64,000 nucleotides of DNA from Cladochytrium replicatum. Taxonomy: Eukaryota > Chytridiomycota > Chytridiomycetes > Cladochytriales > Cladochytriaceae. The DNA is taken from contig JAHLKD010000054.1 in assembly GCA_025526935.1 (NCBI GenBank), positions 62,001 to 126,000 on the forward strand. Direction: 5' to 3'. Numbering within the stretch: position 1 is the first letter of the stretch; each line of letters starts with the position of its first letter. The notes beneath the pieces are model-generated. The model saw only the letters and a program-made list of their open reading frames with translations, was not told the DNA's origin and did no database searches. This document shows positions 37,622-50,337 of the stretch, piece after piece. Position numbers and translations under genes: made by a program.

Positions 37622-39195
37622 TCACGCAAGCTTGCCAATCACTTCAACCTTAAATCCAATCTGTTTGAGCTTCTTGTGGTCGAGCATCAGACGCCCGTCG
37701 AACACAAACGCAGGCTTCTTGCACTCGGCAAAGAGCCGGTTCCAGTCTCTGCGTAAATGAAAGGTCAGCTCTGAAAGTCCCCAAAAAGGGAACCTGTCAA
37801 CTTACAGTGTCTTGAACTCATCCCATTCAGTAAGAACCACAATCGCATCAGCGTCCTCCGCTGCCTTGTAAGGGTCGTCCACAACGGTCACAAACTTCTT
37901 GTAGCTGTCCATAGTGCCAACGCCAGGCTCAGTCAAGTCCATCTCGATCTGCTCGAGCTCGACTTTGGGATCGTAGATCCGAACCTGTGCACGCTCCTGC
38001 ATAAAGTACTTGCACATCGTAATTGCAGCACTCTCGCGAGTGTCGCCCGTGTTCTTCTTGAACGCAAAACCAAAGATCGCCAGGCGCTTGTTCGTGACCG
38101 TGTTGAAGAGCGCCTTGACGACGCGCTCCGTGAAACGTGACTTTTGGTACTCGTTCATCTGGACCACCTACAATTTTCAAAACCACATGTTAGACACCAT
38201 GCGAGCAGTGGACTTGCATAAAATCTTACCTGGTTCCAGTAGGCAGCAACCTCGGGAAGGTGAAGGCTCTCAGACAAGTACACAAGGTTGAGAATGTCCT
38301 TCTGGAAGCACGAGCCGCCAAAACCAACGGACGCTTTCAAGAACTTGGGTCCGATACGTGAGTCAAGACCGCAAGCATACGCAACCTCATCGACATCGGC
38401 ACCAGTAGCTTCGCAGATAGCACTGAGTGCATTGATCGACGAAATCCTCTGCGCAAGCATCGCGTTTGCGGCCTACAAATACAGACTCAGAAACTGATAT
38501 CAAACTAATTTTCATATAAAACCCACGAGCTTGGAAAGTTCCGAAGACCAAAGGTTCATAGTGATGATCTTCTCCCTCGGAACCCAAGCCGCATACACGT
38601 CCGCAAGGCTCTGCTGGGCTTTGAAACCCTCCGGCGTCTGTAGCGACCCAATGAGTACACGGTCCGGGTTCATCAAATCGCTAATCGCGGTCCCCTCCGC
38701 CAAAAACTCTGGGTTCGACAAGATATCAAACCGAATATCGTCCCTCGAGTTCGCTTCCAGGATCGTCCTCATCGACTCTGCGGTGCGGCACGGCACCGTA
38801 GACTTTTCAATCACAATCTTGGACGACTTTGCGACGGACGCGATGCGGCGAGTGGCGGACTCGACGTAGGCCATGTCGGCAGCGAACCCGGCGCCGATGC
38901 CAGACTTCTTGGTGGGCGTGTTGACAGAGACAAAGATCAGGTCGGCTTCGAGGATGCCTGCGTCGACGTCGGCGGAGAAAAAGAGATTGCGGCCGCGGGC
39001 TGCGAAGACGACTTCCTCGAGACCCGGCTCGTAGATAGGGAGGTTGTCCGAGTTCCAGGCAGCGATGCGCGACTCGTTGAGGTCGACGATGGTGACCTTG
39101 ACGGCGGGGTTCTTGTACGCGATGACGGCACACGTTGGGCCGCCGACGTAACCGGCACCAATGCAGCAGATTTTCGTCTTGAATTCGATTGTCAT
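37622..39195 (-). CDS. UDP-glucose 6-dehydrogenase
   Basis: Oxidises UDP-glucose to UDP-glucuronate with two NAD+, supplying precursors for glucuronate- and xylose-containing glycans. Four exons 39195-38527, 38472-38230, 38167-37806 and 37748-37622, introns 54-62 bp; 466 aa, phases consistent. The start [20 protein letters not shown] carries the Rossmann GxGxx[33 protein letters not shown] and the catalytic Cys loop [17 protein letters not shown] follow, then [15 protein letters not shown] and a C-terminal [12 protein letters not shown]. The start at 39195 is preferred over an upstream in-frame Met (39273) because the family begins right before the Rossmann strand. Length is normal. Its presence implies that the fungus makes UDP-glucuronate. 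Confidence 0.97.
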
Positions 39196-39673
39196 TATTG
39201 AGAGTATTGAGTGTGTATGTAGAATGGGATTAGGGGTGGGGTGATTTACGGACGGGAATCTGTGGAGATCCACGATTGAGACAGATTTTAGCGAGTTGAC
39301 GGCGGAGGAGGGCGGAGAAAAGGAGGGATGGGGAGGTGGCTGGCTGGGGATCGGAAAAATGAATTTAAGATTGAATTTAAAAAATGAATATTTGAAAAAA
39401 AATGAAAATTGAAATTGAATTGAAATTGTTAAATATTTTATTAGTCTGCTGGCCTAAAAAAAACTAAAAAAAAGTTATACCACAATGAATCTTGTCGACA
39501 GCTAAGCTTATTAACGCTTGCTTGCCAAAAAGAGGAGTGACGATGAGAGAACAAAAACAATAATGAAAGCCTTCAAAGAATCCCTACTCAAAACTAACTT
39601 CCGCAAAAGAACTAATAGAATCAGACAAACCCCCGGCAACTGGAATAGCCCAAGAAACAGCCAACGACCCCTT
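39196..39673. other. Intergenic region
   Basis: 478 bp; very A/T-rich around 39,360-39,480 with runs of AAT and TAA. It lies between the start of the dehydrogenase and the end of the antiporter gene. Confidence 0.5.
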
Positions 39674-42659
39674 TCAAGCCATCTTCACACTCTTCTCTTC
39701 GCCGTCCGGCGCTTCAAACACATCCCCAACCGGTCCTCTAACAAGCACCACTGCGCCCGGACACGCCGCCGCACTCTCCACGATCCTCCTAACCCCTACT
39801 TCCCTCACATACACCTCCCAAGGCACAACAACCAAATCCGTCTCCCTAACCTTCTCCTCGTTCACTTCACTACTGCCGCTGCTCTCCTCCTCTTCCTCAG
39901 CCTCTCTCGGCTCCTCGGTCGGCACAGGCTCAGCTTCCGCCTGCGAAGCCGTCGCAACCCCATCGCCGCCAAACAGCCTCAGCAGTCTTGGCGAGTGCGC
40001 CGAAGCCGTGCTCAGGAACCTCCCCCCGCCGCTCATCACAGGCCCGCCCGGCACCAACGGTCTCGTGAAACTCGCCAGGCTGCCTCTTACAACGCGCACG
40101 TTCGTGCCATCGGACTTGATCTTGCGAATGTACGCGCCATCGGGTTCCTGCTGCCTCTGCGCTGTCTCGCCGTCGACGGTTTCAATAGAGTCCGTCTCGA
40201 GATCGAGGGTATGCGAGACCACGACGAGCTCGGTGGTTTTGCCGGCGAGGGAGGCGGAGAGTCGGAGCGCGGCGTGGGCGTCTGGGGCGCCGGTGTCGTA
40301 GAACACCACGATACGGTCAACTTCGATCCCGACAGGTGCGACGGGGCGAGTGTTGACCGTCATGTGGTGAGACTGGATCGTCACGTTCGTCTGGTGGGAT
40401 GGTGTTGGAAGGTCGCGCTCCAGGAACATTGCGACGGTCGCCAACACGTGCTGCGATGCGAGGAGTTTTTCGAAGTGCCCGGCGAGCCCGACAATGTCGA
40501 GGGCGGTGGGTGTCGAGGAGGTGGTGAGGAGCTGTGGGGACGTGGATCCCTGTTGCTGTAATTGCACTGACGGGTTTAATGAGATCACGATCACATTGGC
40601 GTCAGTGTCGTGTGCCGTTGCAGCGACGTGTTCGCCAAACTCGGACTCGGGCACGATCGTGACGTACGTTTGGATGTTGATCCGAAGGATCTGCGAGAAG
40701 ATCTCGAATACGTTGAGGAGAGAGTCCCAGGAGGACTTTTCGGTGTTCTCGTATGCACGAAGGACGTCGGAGTACCGCTCAGTGAGTGGAATCAGACGCA
40801 GCACGTGAAGTTGCAGCGGTGACATCGAGTGGTGGCTACGACGGTGGTGGTGGTCATGCGACTCCGGTTGGGTTGCACTGTGAAGAAGTCTGGTGAACGC
40901 CATCATGGGAGCCACTGATGTGACGCGCGTGAGTGTGATAAGCGGTCGCAATGCTGCTTCACCACCGGTGCCGCCGGAAACCTGCAGCTGGCCCGGAGTG
41001 TTCGCCGCCTGCTCATCAGAAGGCTTAAGGTTCAGATAGAATCGTGTCGGGTAGATGAATGTGACAACGGGCATAGTAACGAAAGTCGTAACAAGTGCCA
41101 TTACCACACAGATGGTAAAGACGCGAACGGAGATAACTCCAGCACTTAGCCCAAGGTTCAGGACGATCAGTTCGACGAGACTTTAATAAGCAATCAGAAT
41201 GAGGTCAAAGCGAGTTATGTTTGCTGCCTTACCCCTTGGTACTCATAAGGAACCCAACAGTCCAGGACTCTCTCCACGTCAGTCCAGTAATCTTGGACGC
41301 CAACATGCAGCCGAAAATCTTTCCCACCATTGCCGTCGCAATGACCAACACAACCATCGCCCAGGTCAACCCATCTGAAAGCTGATCAATGCGCGTGTTC
41401 AAACCCGAGTACGTAAAGTAGAGCGGAAGGAAGAGCACCGACACCAAATCTTCAATCTTCTCGGTGATCTTTGCCGCAAAGCCATCTTCGTGTGGCATGA
41501 TGATACCAGCAAGGAACGCTCCAAAGATCGCGTGGATACCGAGAATTTGGGCGAAGGTCGCCGAGACGATGACGACAAAGAACATGGCAAAGATGGTGAA
41601 GGGGGAGATCTCGTGGGAGTTCGGGTCGGGGTTGTTATACTTGACGATGCGCACGATCACAGGTCGCACCGCAAACCACAAAAATATGAACCACGCGACG
41701 ACAAGCAGAAACACATAGACAGCAACGATCGAGTTAGCGGGGTTGTTGATCAGAGCAACAACGAGGATCAGAAGGATCCACGCCATAACATCATCCCTAG
41801 AAGTGAAGTGTTAGGACAGCACGATCACCTCACACCTTAAGCGCTTACACAGCAGCTGCGGCCATGGTAGCCTGACCAACTTTTGTACCCAAGAGCTTTC
41901 GCTCAGTCAGCATGCGCGCAAGAACCGGGAAGGCAGTGATGGACATGGCACATCCAATGAAAAGGGTGAACGAAAGGAACGGTGGGGCAGCCTTGCCGGC
42001 TTCCAAGACGTCGGGGATTTCAATGAGCTCGTAAATGAGCTTACTGACTCCCACACCCAAAGCGAAAGGCACAGCGATTCCCGCAAGCGCTATCAAGCGA
42101 AGGAGGAATGGATCAGCTAGGTTTCAACCCGACAAAGTACTGTGCACTCTACTAGCGAATTCAACTCCCAATAATTTCTTTCCACGCTCATTTGCCCACT
42201 CTCCGTGACTCAGATCCGCTTTCACATCGACTTACAGATGGAGGTGGCAATTTTGGCTGATTTCAAGAGGCTCCTGGGGTCGATTTCGAGACCGACGAGG
42301 AATAAGAAAAGGACAAGACCAAAGTCCGCGACCAATTTCAGCAAAGGTTTCGACGAAGCAGGAAAGACATTGTTTGCGAAAGCAGGGATGCGGGAGAGCG
42401 CGGAAGGACCGAGAAGGATGCCGACAATCTTGATGTGTGAGGTGATAGAACATTAGTGAAAGTCAAGGAAAGAATGGACAATTGCAACACGTACGACTTC
42501 AGCGATGACTCTGGGTTGGTGCAGATAAGCGAGACCAGCACCGATGAGGCGCGAGAGACATATGATGATGAGCAGCTGGACAAGGAAGAGCGAGAGGTTG
42601 TCCGTGAGCGGATTGAAACCGGTCAGGATAGAAGCGCCGGCAGACAGGTCACCGGCCAT
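39674..42659 (-). CDS. K+/H+ antiporter of the CPA2 family (KHA1-like)
   Basis: Monovalent cation/proton antiporter expected in Golgi/endosomal membranes. Five exons 42659-42495, 42428-42236, 42089-41849, 41796-41233 and 41180-39674; introns 51-146 bp; 889 aa, phases consistent. The N-terminal half is the Na/H-exchanger domain with about 12 helices: SRLIGAGLAYLHQPRVIAEV, GILLGPSALSRIP, FGLVLFLFLVGLEIDP, then SFTLFIGCAMSITAFPVLAR and AAAAVDDVMAWILL with the paired acidic residues that bind cations in CPA2. After LVELIVLNLGLSAG comes an approximately 420-residue cytosolic tail (stress-protein-like fold with DVLRAYENTEKSSWDSLLNV, VIVISLNPSV, ERDLPTP) as in fungal Kha1. Between these is a His-rich loop (HDHHHRRSHHSM). 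Plant CHX proteins have the same layout, but KHA1 is the fungal match. Confidence 0.93.
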
Positions 42660-43482
42660 ATTGGAATTCGATGTGAATCAGCAGTGAGCAGGTTCTAGTA
42701 ATTCCTTGTTTCGGTCACCCGGATCAGTAAGCTCGAAATGGGAGGGGGAAGCGCTAGAATGGTTTAAATTTGATTCTTAAACTGCGAGGCTGAATGACTG
42801 CGATGGCGAAACATGTGGCGTATAAGTATCTAATCTGAATCTAATAATAAAATAAAAATAGGACATATACATGCACGAGCGGAGATCGGAGATAGGGTTG
42901 CACGAAACAGTAGCGGCTGGCTGCAGTGCTAGTGCTACTCAATACTGCTTTTGATGTTGATCTGAAGTGATTTCTGACGGATTTCGATGGTGTTTCAGTC
43001 CCAATTCGTGGCTGAGATGTGCGAGACTTTGCGCCGCACCGCAGAAGTGCATCTTTATCGTGCACCAAAGAGAAACCAAGAGAAGGAAACTCTCTTTTTC
43101 TTGCGAGCTCCCTTCTTGGCTACGATAGTCTGCTGCGATTCCGAACCAAGCTTGGACCGCCGCCAACGAAGCCAGGCTGGCAAGGGCGTTCGAGCACATG
43201 TGGTTGTCGAACGAAAGCCATCCTTAACAATGGGATGTCTATTTTTCTTCTTGTCATTAAACTTTTGCTATTTGCTTCAAGCAACAATGGCCATGTTCCA
43301 ATGACCAACCGATACTTCGGCTTCTGTTAGAAGGATCCCATCAGGGTACCAAGGTCTCCAAAGTCACACGGTTCTCCGAATTAAGGGGGCCGTGGGACAT
43401 CACTTGATGCATGCCAAGAATAAATTTTACCGTCCGCATTTTGCATTTCATTAGAGCTTCCTTTCCTTTGAAGCTTCCCCCA
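42660..43482. other. Intergenic region
   Basis: 823 bp between divergent genes. Overlapping short frames on both strands at about 42,940-43,330 look like chance; no domain seen. Confidence 0.45.
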
Positions 43483-44909
43483 ATGAAGATGCCAGCGCTC
43501 TCTGGCGTGCTCGTTGTGCTGTCCATCGCTTCTCTCAGCCCCTCAAATGCAGCAGTTCTGCCGAAACAGCGCTACGTATCACCTTCGGTGCCTTTGGTTC
43601 AAAAATGGGTCGAGACAGCTCCTATAACCGAAGCGAGTAAAGCTTACGCTCTGGACCTCCTGGAACTGGACTCGCGGATCGAGACGATTTACAAAGGGGA
43701 CGGCAAAGTGCAGCCGACGGTCGCATATAGCCCATTTGTGGATATCCGGACAAAAAATTTGGCGAATGCAGAGGCCGCAGCTGCAAGCGGATCAGCTACC
43801 GCAAACGCCAGTGACGTCGTCTTGATGAAGAGCTGGGCTCAGATTTCAAGTAACCCATATCCCAACCAATTAAATCATCCCATCCCCCTTACCTACCCTA
43901 TTGTTCACATCTAGCCATTTCTCACTGCGAGCCCAGCGCCATCGTCGCATGGAACTGCACCACCTGCAAATCCTCGCTCTTCCCGCAACCCGTCTCCATC
44001 CTCACCGCAGACCAGAACGACATCCGTTTCTACGCAGGGTACATCCCTTCTCTCAACCAGATCTTTGTCTCCTTCCGCGGCTCCACGAACGCCGCAAACT
44101 ACTTTTCGAACTTCAACTTTGGCCTGACAAATTTCTGGATCACCGGGAAAGCGCCCTCCGGATCGCAGTTCCACTCTGGTTTCCAGAAGGCGTACTCAGA
44201 CATTTCGGGCACAGTCAGGACGTTTGTGTCGACGCTTGCCGCAACGTATCCGACAGCTGAGCTGACCCTCACGGGTCACAGTCTCGGCGGTGCCCTTGCA
44301 ACAGTATGGCTGCGGAAAATGCCTCATATGTTTGGTGTTTGCTAATTGGATGAGTAGCATGCTGCACTTGACCTGCTCATCACAAAATACGTCCCCCAAC
44401 TCGCCGATGCATCAAAGATCCGCCTGTTTTCGCAGGGCGAGCCGAGGATGGCGAACCCGGCTGGGAGCGCGTGGATCTCAAAACAGGGGTGGGCGGGTAG
44501 CTACCGTCTCGTGAACTACGATGATATTGTGCCCCACCTACCCCCGTCGTGGTTCAACTTCCGGTTTGTACAATACCAGCAGAGTTATGTATTTAGTTTG
44601 TCGCTGACTCAAATTATACAGGCACCATACCCGTGAATATTGGGTGTTGAAAGACGGTTCGACCGTGGCGACTTGTGACGATGTCACTGTAAGTATCATT
44701 TTCCCCAGTCTTTATTTAGTCTTTCTCTGATTCAACTTTTGGCAGACTTCCGATAACGAGGGTAAGTCAATTATAGGCCGCGTTATTGGATCGTTCCTAT
44801 ATGCCTACATATGCTCTTCATAGATACCAACTGTCTCAACACCATTGCATTCACCTCATCGACAGCCCACAACCTTTACCTTGGCGTACCGATGGGCTCA
44901 GGGTGCTAG
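43483..44909 (+). CDS. Secreted class 3 lipase
   Basis: Extracellular triacylglycerol or related ester lipase. Six exons 43483-43849, 43915-44303, 44358-44563, 44622-44688, 44746-44761 and 44824-44909, including a 16-nt exon; introns 54-65 bp; phases consistent, 376 aa. Start MKMPALSGVLVVLSIASLSP is a signal peptide. The core shows AWNCTTCKS, FVSFRGSTNAANYFSN (oxyanion hole), LTLTGHSLGGALAT (catalytic Ser), ADASKIRLFSQGEPRM, VNYDDIVPHLPP (catalytic Asp) and TAHNLYLGVPMGSGC with the catalytic His. The region before the core (about 120 residues) contains SGSATANASD and could be a propeptide. Several Cys (NCTTC, TCDD, NTNCL) suggest disulphides. Rhizomucor-type lipases are the nearest described group. 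Confidence 0.94.
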
Positions 44910-45583
44910 TAATGGAGACAGTCTGCGCGACTACATTTCCAACAACTTCGTTTCAGAAGCTAACCCCTTCTTCTCATTTGATCTTCTCTTTGGATACTTC
45001 TGAAACTTTTTTGTGGAAGCTTGTCGACGGGACAATTTCTATTCTCGACATTTCTATTGAAAGCAAATAAAACCTCATAACCCAGAAATTCGTTTTAGTC
45101 TTCCAGCATTAAAGAGTTTGACGGTCGTTAGGTCATTTCGAGAGAAAAACCAGAAGATCAGGGAATGGATACGTTCTGACCACAACTTTGAAAGCCAGTA
45201 TTCAATTGTGTTGAAACCGAGGATGACCTTCGGAAACTCTGCCGTGATATCTTGGACTGTTTATACATTGACCAACTTGGAATATTGTCAGCTGGAGGAT
45301 CAAGCAGATAACTTGGATCCTGAGGAAATGTTTGGCATGGGGCAAAGTGACATTTGGAAATAACAGTCACTGCTCTTTCGGTTCAGATGTGTACTTATCC
45401 GGAGAGGTAGGTTATCCAAAAGGTTCCAAACTTCTAGTGCCCTTGATGAGTTCATTCGTTTTCTTACTGTTGATCGACCGACCTTCTGCTGAAATTCCTT
45501 TCAATAAAATAGCTTCCTCACAATTTTATACGAATTCTTCAACTTGAAATTATAAAAAGTATCAAGTATCCATCATCGCAAAA
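44910..45583. other. Intergenic region
   Basis: 674 bp between convergent genes. A frame at 45,118-45,363 of about 80 codons has no recognisable similarity. Confidence 0.5.
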
Positions 45584-47164
45584 CTACCTCGACGTTAACT
45601 CTCCGCCTCTCTGCACAAACGCCCTGTTCCTCCTCACCGCCCCGGCAACATCTATCCCCTCAGTCATCAACGACGCTCTAGCCAATTCCCTATAAAAGCT
45701 TTCACCAGGCGCACCACCGAAATCTCCGTCCTCCTCGTCCCGCTCCATCCTCTTCCGTCGCACCTCGGCCTCAACCCTCTCCTCGTCCTCCTGCTCCTTC
45801 CGCGCTTTCTCCGTCCTCGCCTTCCGCTCGATCTCATACTCTTCAGCGGCACGCTGCATCTCGAGACGTTTGAGCTCGGCTTCCGTGGGTCCGGTGGGTT
45901 TTGGCGGGGTCGGGGATCGCTGGCGTCGTTGTTGGCGGCGAGGCGGGCTGCGAGATGGCTGTCGACGGCGGGTTTCGGCGCGAGGGGGTGAGCGACGTCG
46001 TGGAGGCGACCGACTTCGAGAACGCGCAGATCGGCCAAGTGGGCTTCGGTCACGGACTGGGCTTTGGCGGGTTCGTTTCGGTGGAGACCTGCTCGGTGAC
46101 CGACGTGAGCGCGGAGGCGAGGGGCGCCTGACTTTGTCCGGGGCAGAGCCGTTTCGTCCACCCATTCGGGCTGGTGATCTTGTTGGTGATCCGACTCTAC
46201 GGGGGGGAGTCCTGCTCCCACTGGCATCTCTGCTCCTCCTACGCTCCACCGAAGGTGATCTTCCGTTGCGCCGTGGGGGTGTTCGACTTCCACTTACATC
46301 TCTCCCTCTCCTTCCATTCTCGACTGGTGACACCGACCTTTGCGATCGTCTTGGGGGCGTTCTGCTTCCGCTTTCAGATCGACGCCTTCGTACAGGTGAC
46401 CGGCTCACATCCCGGCCCCTATCCGTTTGTTCTCGGTGCAACTTCTCCTTCTTCTTTTCCTTCTTTTCTTTCCTCTTCTCCTTCTTTGGCCTTTTTCGTT
46501 GTTTCTCATCGTCACCGTCATCCGCACCCACTTTCCGCTTCAACTCTTTCAATTTCATCGGATTCGCGAGAGTCGCTTTTAGTGTTGCAAGCTCCCGCTG
46601 TTTGATCACCAGCATCGGATCCTCGCGTAACTTATTCTGTGTATCTCGTACGGTGTTCGCAACCATTCCGTACCGTGCGTTCGCGTTCGACGAGAAGGTT
46701 GTTTCTTTCGAAAGCTGTGAAATATTCAACCAGTCAGCGATTCAAGTGCAAAAAATCTTAACATGTCTCACCTCATCCATGGTCTTTCCCATTTCCACAA
46801 GCCTATCGACTCTCTTCTTTCCCAACAGGAACGCCTCCTTGTCCTCATCCAGCATCCCTGCTTGACCACCAGGTCCAGCGGCATACATCCAACCCATCCG
46901 ATTCACCTCGGTTTTCTGCCCTGCAGCGCGCTGTAGCTCCTGCAGTTCCAGCATCTGCCTCTCCTGCTCCTTCTCCTTCCGCATCTCCTCGAGCTTCTTC
47001 TCCTCCTCCTTCTTCTTCTCCTCCGCCGCCCACACTTTGGCCTGGAATCGCAGGGTTCCGGTATGCCATGACTTTTTCAGGTTCTGTGTGCAATTAAGAA
47101 GAGCATTTAATGCGACTTCAGGATAATGACTCTTTTCTCAACTTACCAAATCGCCTCCTCCCAT
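45584..47164 (-). CDS. CWC25: Pre-mRNA-splicing factor CWC25
   Basis: Spliceosome component that promotes the first transesterification step. Three exons 47164-47147, 47083-46772 and 46714-45584; 486 aa, phases consistent. The first exon is only six codons, MGGGDL, which splices into NLKKSWHTGTLRFQAKVW, giving the conserved N-terminus of the family; this junction fixes the start. The rest of the N-terminal half is the charged helix (AAEEKKKEEEKKLEEMRKEK...QELQRAAGQ) followed by NRMGWMYAAGP and DKEAFLLGKKRVD. After ETTFSSNANARYGM comes a long Arg/Ser/Pro-rich RS-like domain (RSRSPPRRRSPPR), and a C-terminal charged helix with GDFGGAPGESFYRELARASL. Unlike yeast Cwc25, it is long, as in filamentous fungi and animals. 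Confidence 0.95.
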
Positions 47165-47308
47165 GTCGCTGTTGATTGAAACGTTTGGCGGTAGGGCAGT
47201 GGCTGTGTCGATGATTGTTTGAATAATTATTTTGCTTTTTTTAAAAAAAGAACGGATCTTCAAAAGTGCATTCCCTGTCTCTCTCCTACAAAAACAATCT
47301 ATGGTGGA

Positions 47309-49555
47309 TCAGAACCACGAATTCCCATCGCTTCTTCCAAACAACTGCGATTGTGATGGCAAAACATCCGCAGGAAGCGGGGACGTTACTATCCCCGAAG
47401 AGGGCGGACCAGGCGATAGTGCCTTGTCCCTCGGCGTTGCAGCAACCCCAAGTTGCGGGCTCGTCCCCTGCGCATTCCACGACAGCCCAGACTCCGGACG
47501 CGACGGCGGCCCTTGTTTCTGTTCCTGCGTCGATGCTTCCATGATTGGTGCTTGGTATGCCAGTGCTGCACGAGGAGTGTGGTGGGGTCGAGCCGCGCGG
47601 AAAGGATTTGCGGCCGTCATCCCGCCACCTGGTGCGCCTATCGTGTGGGGCGGAGGTGCGTGGTGGGGTTGAGATGAAGGTGTGTCGGAGGTGTCGATTT
47701 CAGGGGCGATCGACGGGAGGGCGAAGGCGTTCGCGTTCGAGGGTCGGCGGGGAGGATTCTCTGCCGTCGAGGATGGGAGGAAGGAAGCGGAAGAGAATAC
47801 CGGCGAAAAGATGGCGGGAGCAGATGGCTGATGGGGGGCCACGGAGTGGTCGTGGCCGTGGTGAGCATCACCGTGATCGTGCCCATGGTGAGAGTCTCCA
47901 TGGACATGATGAGAGTCTCCGTGGTCATGACTGTGTGAAACCGGTGTATGGTCGCGGTGATGACTGCCGTTACCATGATCTTGGCTGTGACCGTGATGAC
48001 CTCCATTATGTCCATGATCGTGCTCCTGTATGCCGTGATCATCGTGTCCATGATCGTGTTCAAGCTCCACAATTTTGCTTTGTCCATTCTTCGTGAAATC
48101 GTACGCTGGCTGGCGCCCATTGCCAAATCCATACGCCTCCCGATCATGCGGGTGACCGTGGTCGTAGTCGAAGTCGTGATGGTGACCACCAAGCCCATGA
48201 TCATGGTCATGGGGATCATCATGTACTCCATGATAGCCCATCATATGCTCTCTGTGATCGTGCGAATGCCCGTGGTGGTCATCGTCGTGAGAATGCCCAT
48301 TGTGGTCATCCCCGTGAGAGTGATCTTGGTCATGACCATGGCCGTGCCCGTGATCGTGACCATGCGCATGGCCAACCATCCCCGCGCCAGAAAACACATG
48401 TGGTACCTGAACAAACACAACAAACACAATATTGAGATCAAGCATCACTCCGGCAGAGAGTTTTGGTATTCTTACCTGGACATTCGAGACACGACTTGGA
48501 CGAGCATCCGACACGGCCAGTAGCGCTCTGCTTGAAGGGTCTCCTAGTGGTTCACCATCTCCTGGAGGTGGTGGACGCGCTGGAATTCGATGCAAATATC
48601 TGAGAAATGAGCCTTTTTGAGAAAAATGTACAGTGCGAAATGGAGATGACCTACCCGTAACCCACATCACAACCAAGACTGTGCCGACAAGCGGAAGTCA
48701 TCAATTGAAATGGGAAAGCCTCATTTTTGCACTTACCATCCCGGACCACCCCATCCTTTTAATATGGATTCGATGAGTCATAATTTGGCCACTGAAATGC
48801 AAACGTGAAGAAAATTCATGGACATACCTGTGCTGGGGACGATCAGAACCTATTACCAAACAAGATTTCAGACTTAATGTACGGATGAGATAGAGATACT
48901 TCACCTCGCGAACACTATCCCATTCCGTGTTGTAGACAAACAGTTGCAATGGTCTGCCGATGCTCTGCTCGACAAGCTTGTACAGATCATCCTTTTCCTT
49001 CAACGTTGTATGAGGCGTTCCAATTATATAGTCGACATGGGGGCACAGCCCCGCTGTCTCCGCCGGAGAATTCGGCTGTACTTCCTATGTGTCGATGTGA
49101 ACGACATTTCGTAGCGCTCTGACAAAGGTATTTCTAAGTCATACCAAGATATGCCATACGTGATCCGATGCGCCGTAATAATCGCAGAAACGCACCGAGC
49201 ACCCAACAAACCCATCTCTTTCCATCCTCCCGAGCCAGTCCGAAGGAGTTATAACGACCTCACGCACGCTTTGGCTCTTGCTGCTGTACACGTACAACGA
49301 TACAGGGACGCCGAGAGATCCATGCACATTCTGTTTAAGAATATTGGCGTTGTCTTGATCCAAGCGGATGTTATTGATGGAAAGGACGTAGTCGAAATAT
49401 GGCTCGATTCCGGCGGTGTCCGCAGGAGAATTTGGGACGACCTGGTAGAAGTAAGTAGCTCAGTTAATGGGGAGAAATACACAGATTACCAAGACGGGAG
49501 CACCTTCAAAACATGGTAGCCTCTCGTCGATGCATCGCCGGACTGTGCGTTCCCC
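47309..49555 (-). CDS. Golgi reassembly-stacking protein (GRASP55/65, Grh1-like) with His-rich tail; start codon unresolved
   Basis: Golgi matrix protein. Two PDZ-like GRASP domains are spread over at least eight exons. Exon 49555-49504 reads GNAQSGDASTRGYHVLK, then 49441-49145 gives VVPNSPADTAGIEPYFDYVL, VVITPSDWLGRMERDGF and SVRFCDYYGASDHVWHIL; the second domain follows from 49084: EVQPNSPAETAGLCPHVDYI, LQLFVYNTEWDSVREV, VLIVPSTGWGGPGCLGCDVG, and YLHRIPARPPPPGD from 48599. The N-terminal Gly after a putative initiator Met fits myristoylation, but the exon carrying ATG is not found; it must end in AT or have another upstream start. The last exon (48406-47309, about 365 codons) is exceptional: HGHDHGHGHGHDQDHSHG and some 80 more His/Asp/Gly residues in about 200 positions, then a Pro/Ala-rich tail. 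Such a tail could bind Zn or Ni. Confidence 0.88.
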
Positions 49556-50337
49556 CTATATTGACGATGAGGAGTGAGTGAGATCGTTGAAAATGGCAAG
49601 ATATATATTTGAGATCCCAAATAGCAAAGAATCATTCACGCAGTCCCAGTCCCAGGCACGGACTGTATCAAAGCCAATGCGGTTTTCATACATTTTCGAT
49701 GGAGCTTGCAAGTGTCTAACGACACGTGATCAACCAAATGAATTTCCGAGGTTTACACGCATCACCATAATGTTCGCCGAAGCTAACAAACAATCATCCT
49801 TAGACGCTCTTCAAGGAAACGGAAAGTACAATGGAAGAAGGAAACGCCCGTATTCAAAAATAAGGCGTTTGAAGATGCTAAACAAAGGTTTTGGCAGGAC
49901 CGTTCGTGTGGCAAATTGATGGTGCAGATACGAGAGGGGCAATCGAGTTGTGCCCGGATGATCACAAAGATCCCTCATGACTACAACTCAACCCTCAGAT
50001 GAGCAAAATCGGAACGATAGCGATCAAATGGATGTCCTTCAAACCCGGTTTGTGACGAAATTTGATACGCGTCACAAACGCGGGTTTATGATGGGTTTTG
50101 ATGGGGTAAAAACAAATCTGTTCTCCGAAACCTCGTTACAAGCACGTCCAAATAATTTAATATTTACAAATTTGACCAAACCAACCCGGATATCCAGTCC
50201 GTACCAAAAGTGTCAAAAACGGGGTTTTGGAGGACATCCAATGAAAAGAAATGAGGGACAAAAGTTTTTGTACCAACAAGAGATATGATATTAATTCATC
50301 ATAAAAATCTACTCTATTCCTGAAAAGGAGATTGCTG
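49556..50337. other. Intergenic region
   Basis: About 780 bp; should contain the missing first exon and promoter of the GRASP gene. No other coding similarity seen. Confidence 0.45.

Noticed and set aside
39518-40561. 347-codon plus-strand frame inside the antiporter tail
   Set aside because: Antisense shadow of the KHA1-like gene; codon content reflects the coding strand.
45870-46865. 331-codon plus-strand frame inside CWC25
   Set aside because: Mirror of the Arg/Ser-rich region of CWC25, low complexity.
47545-48523. Plus-strand frames opposite the His-rich tail
   Set aside because: Val/Met-rich strings arise as the complement of His/Asp codons; not a membrane protein.
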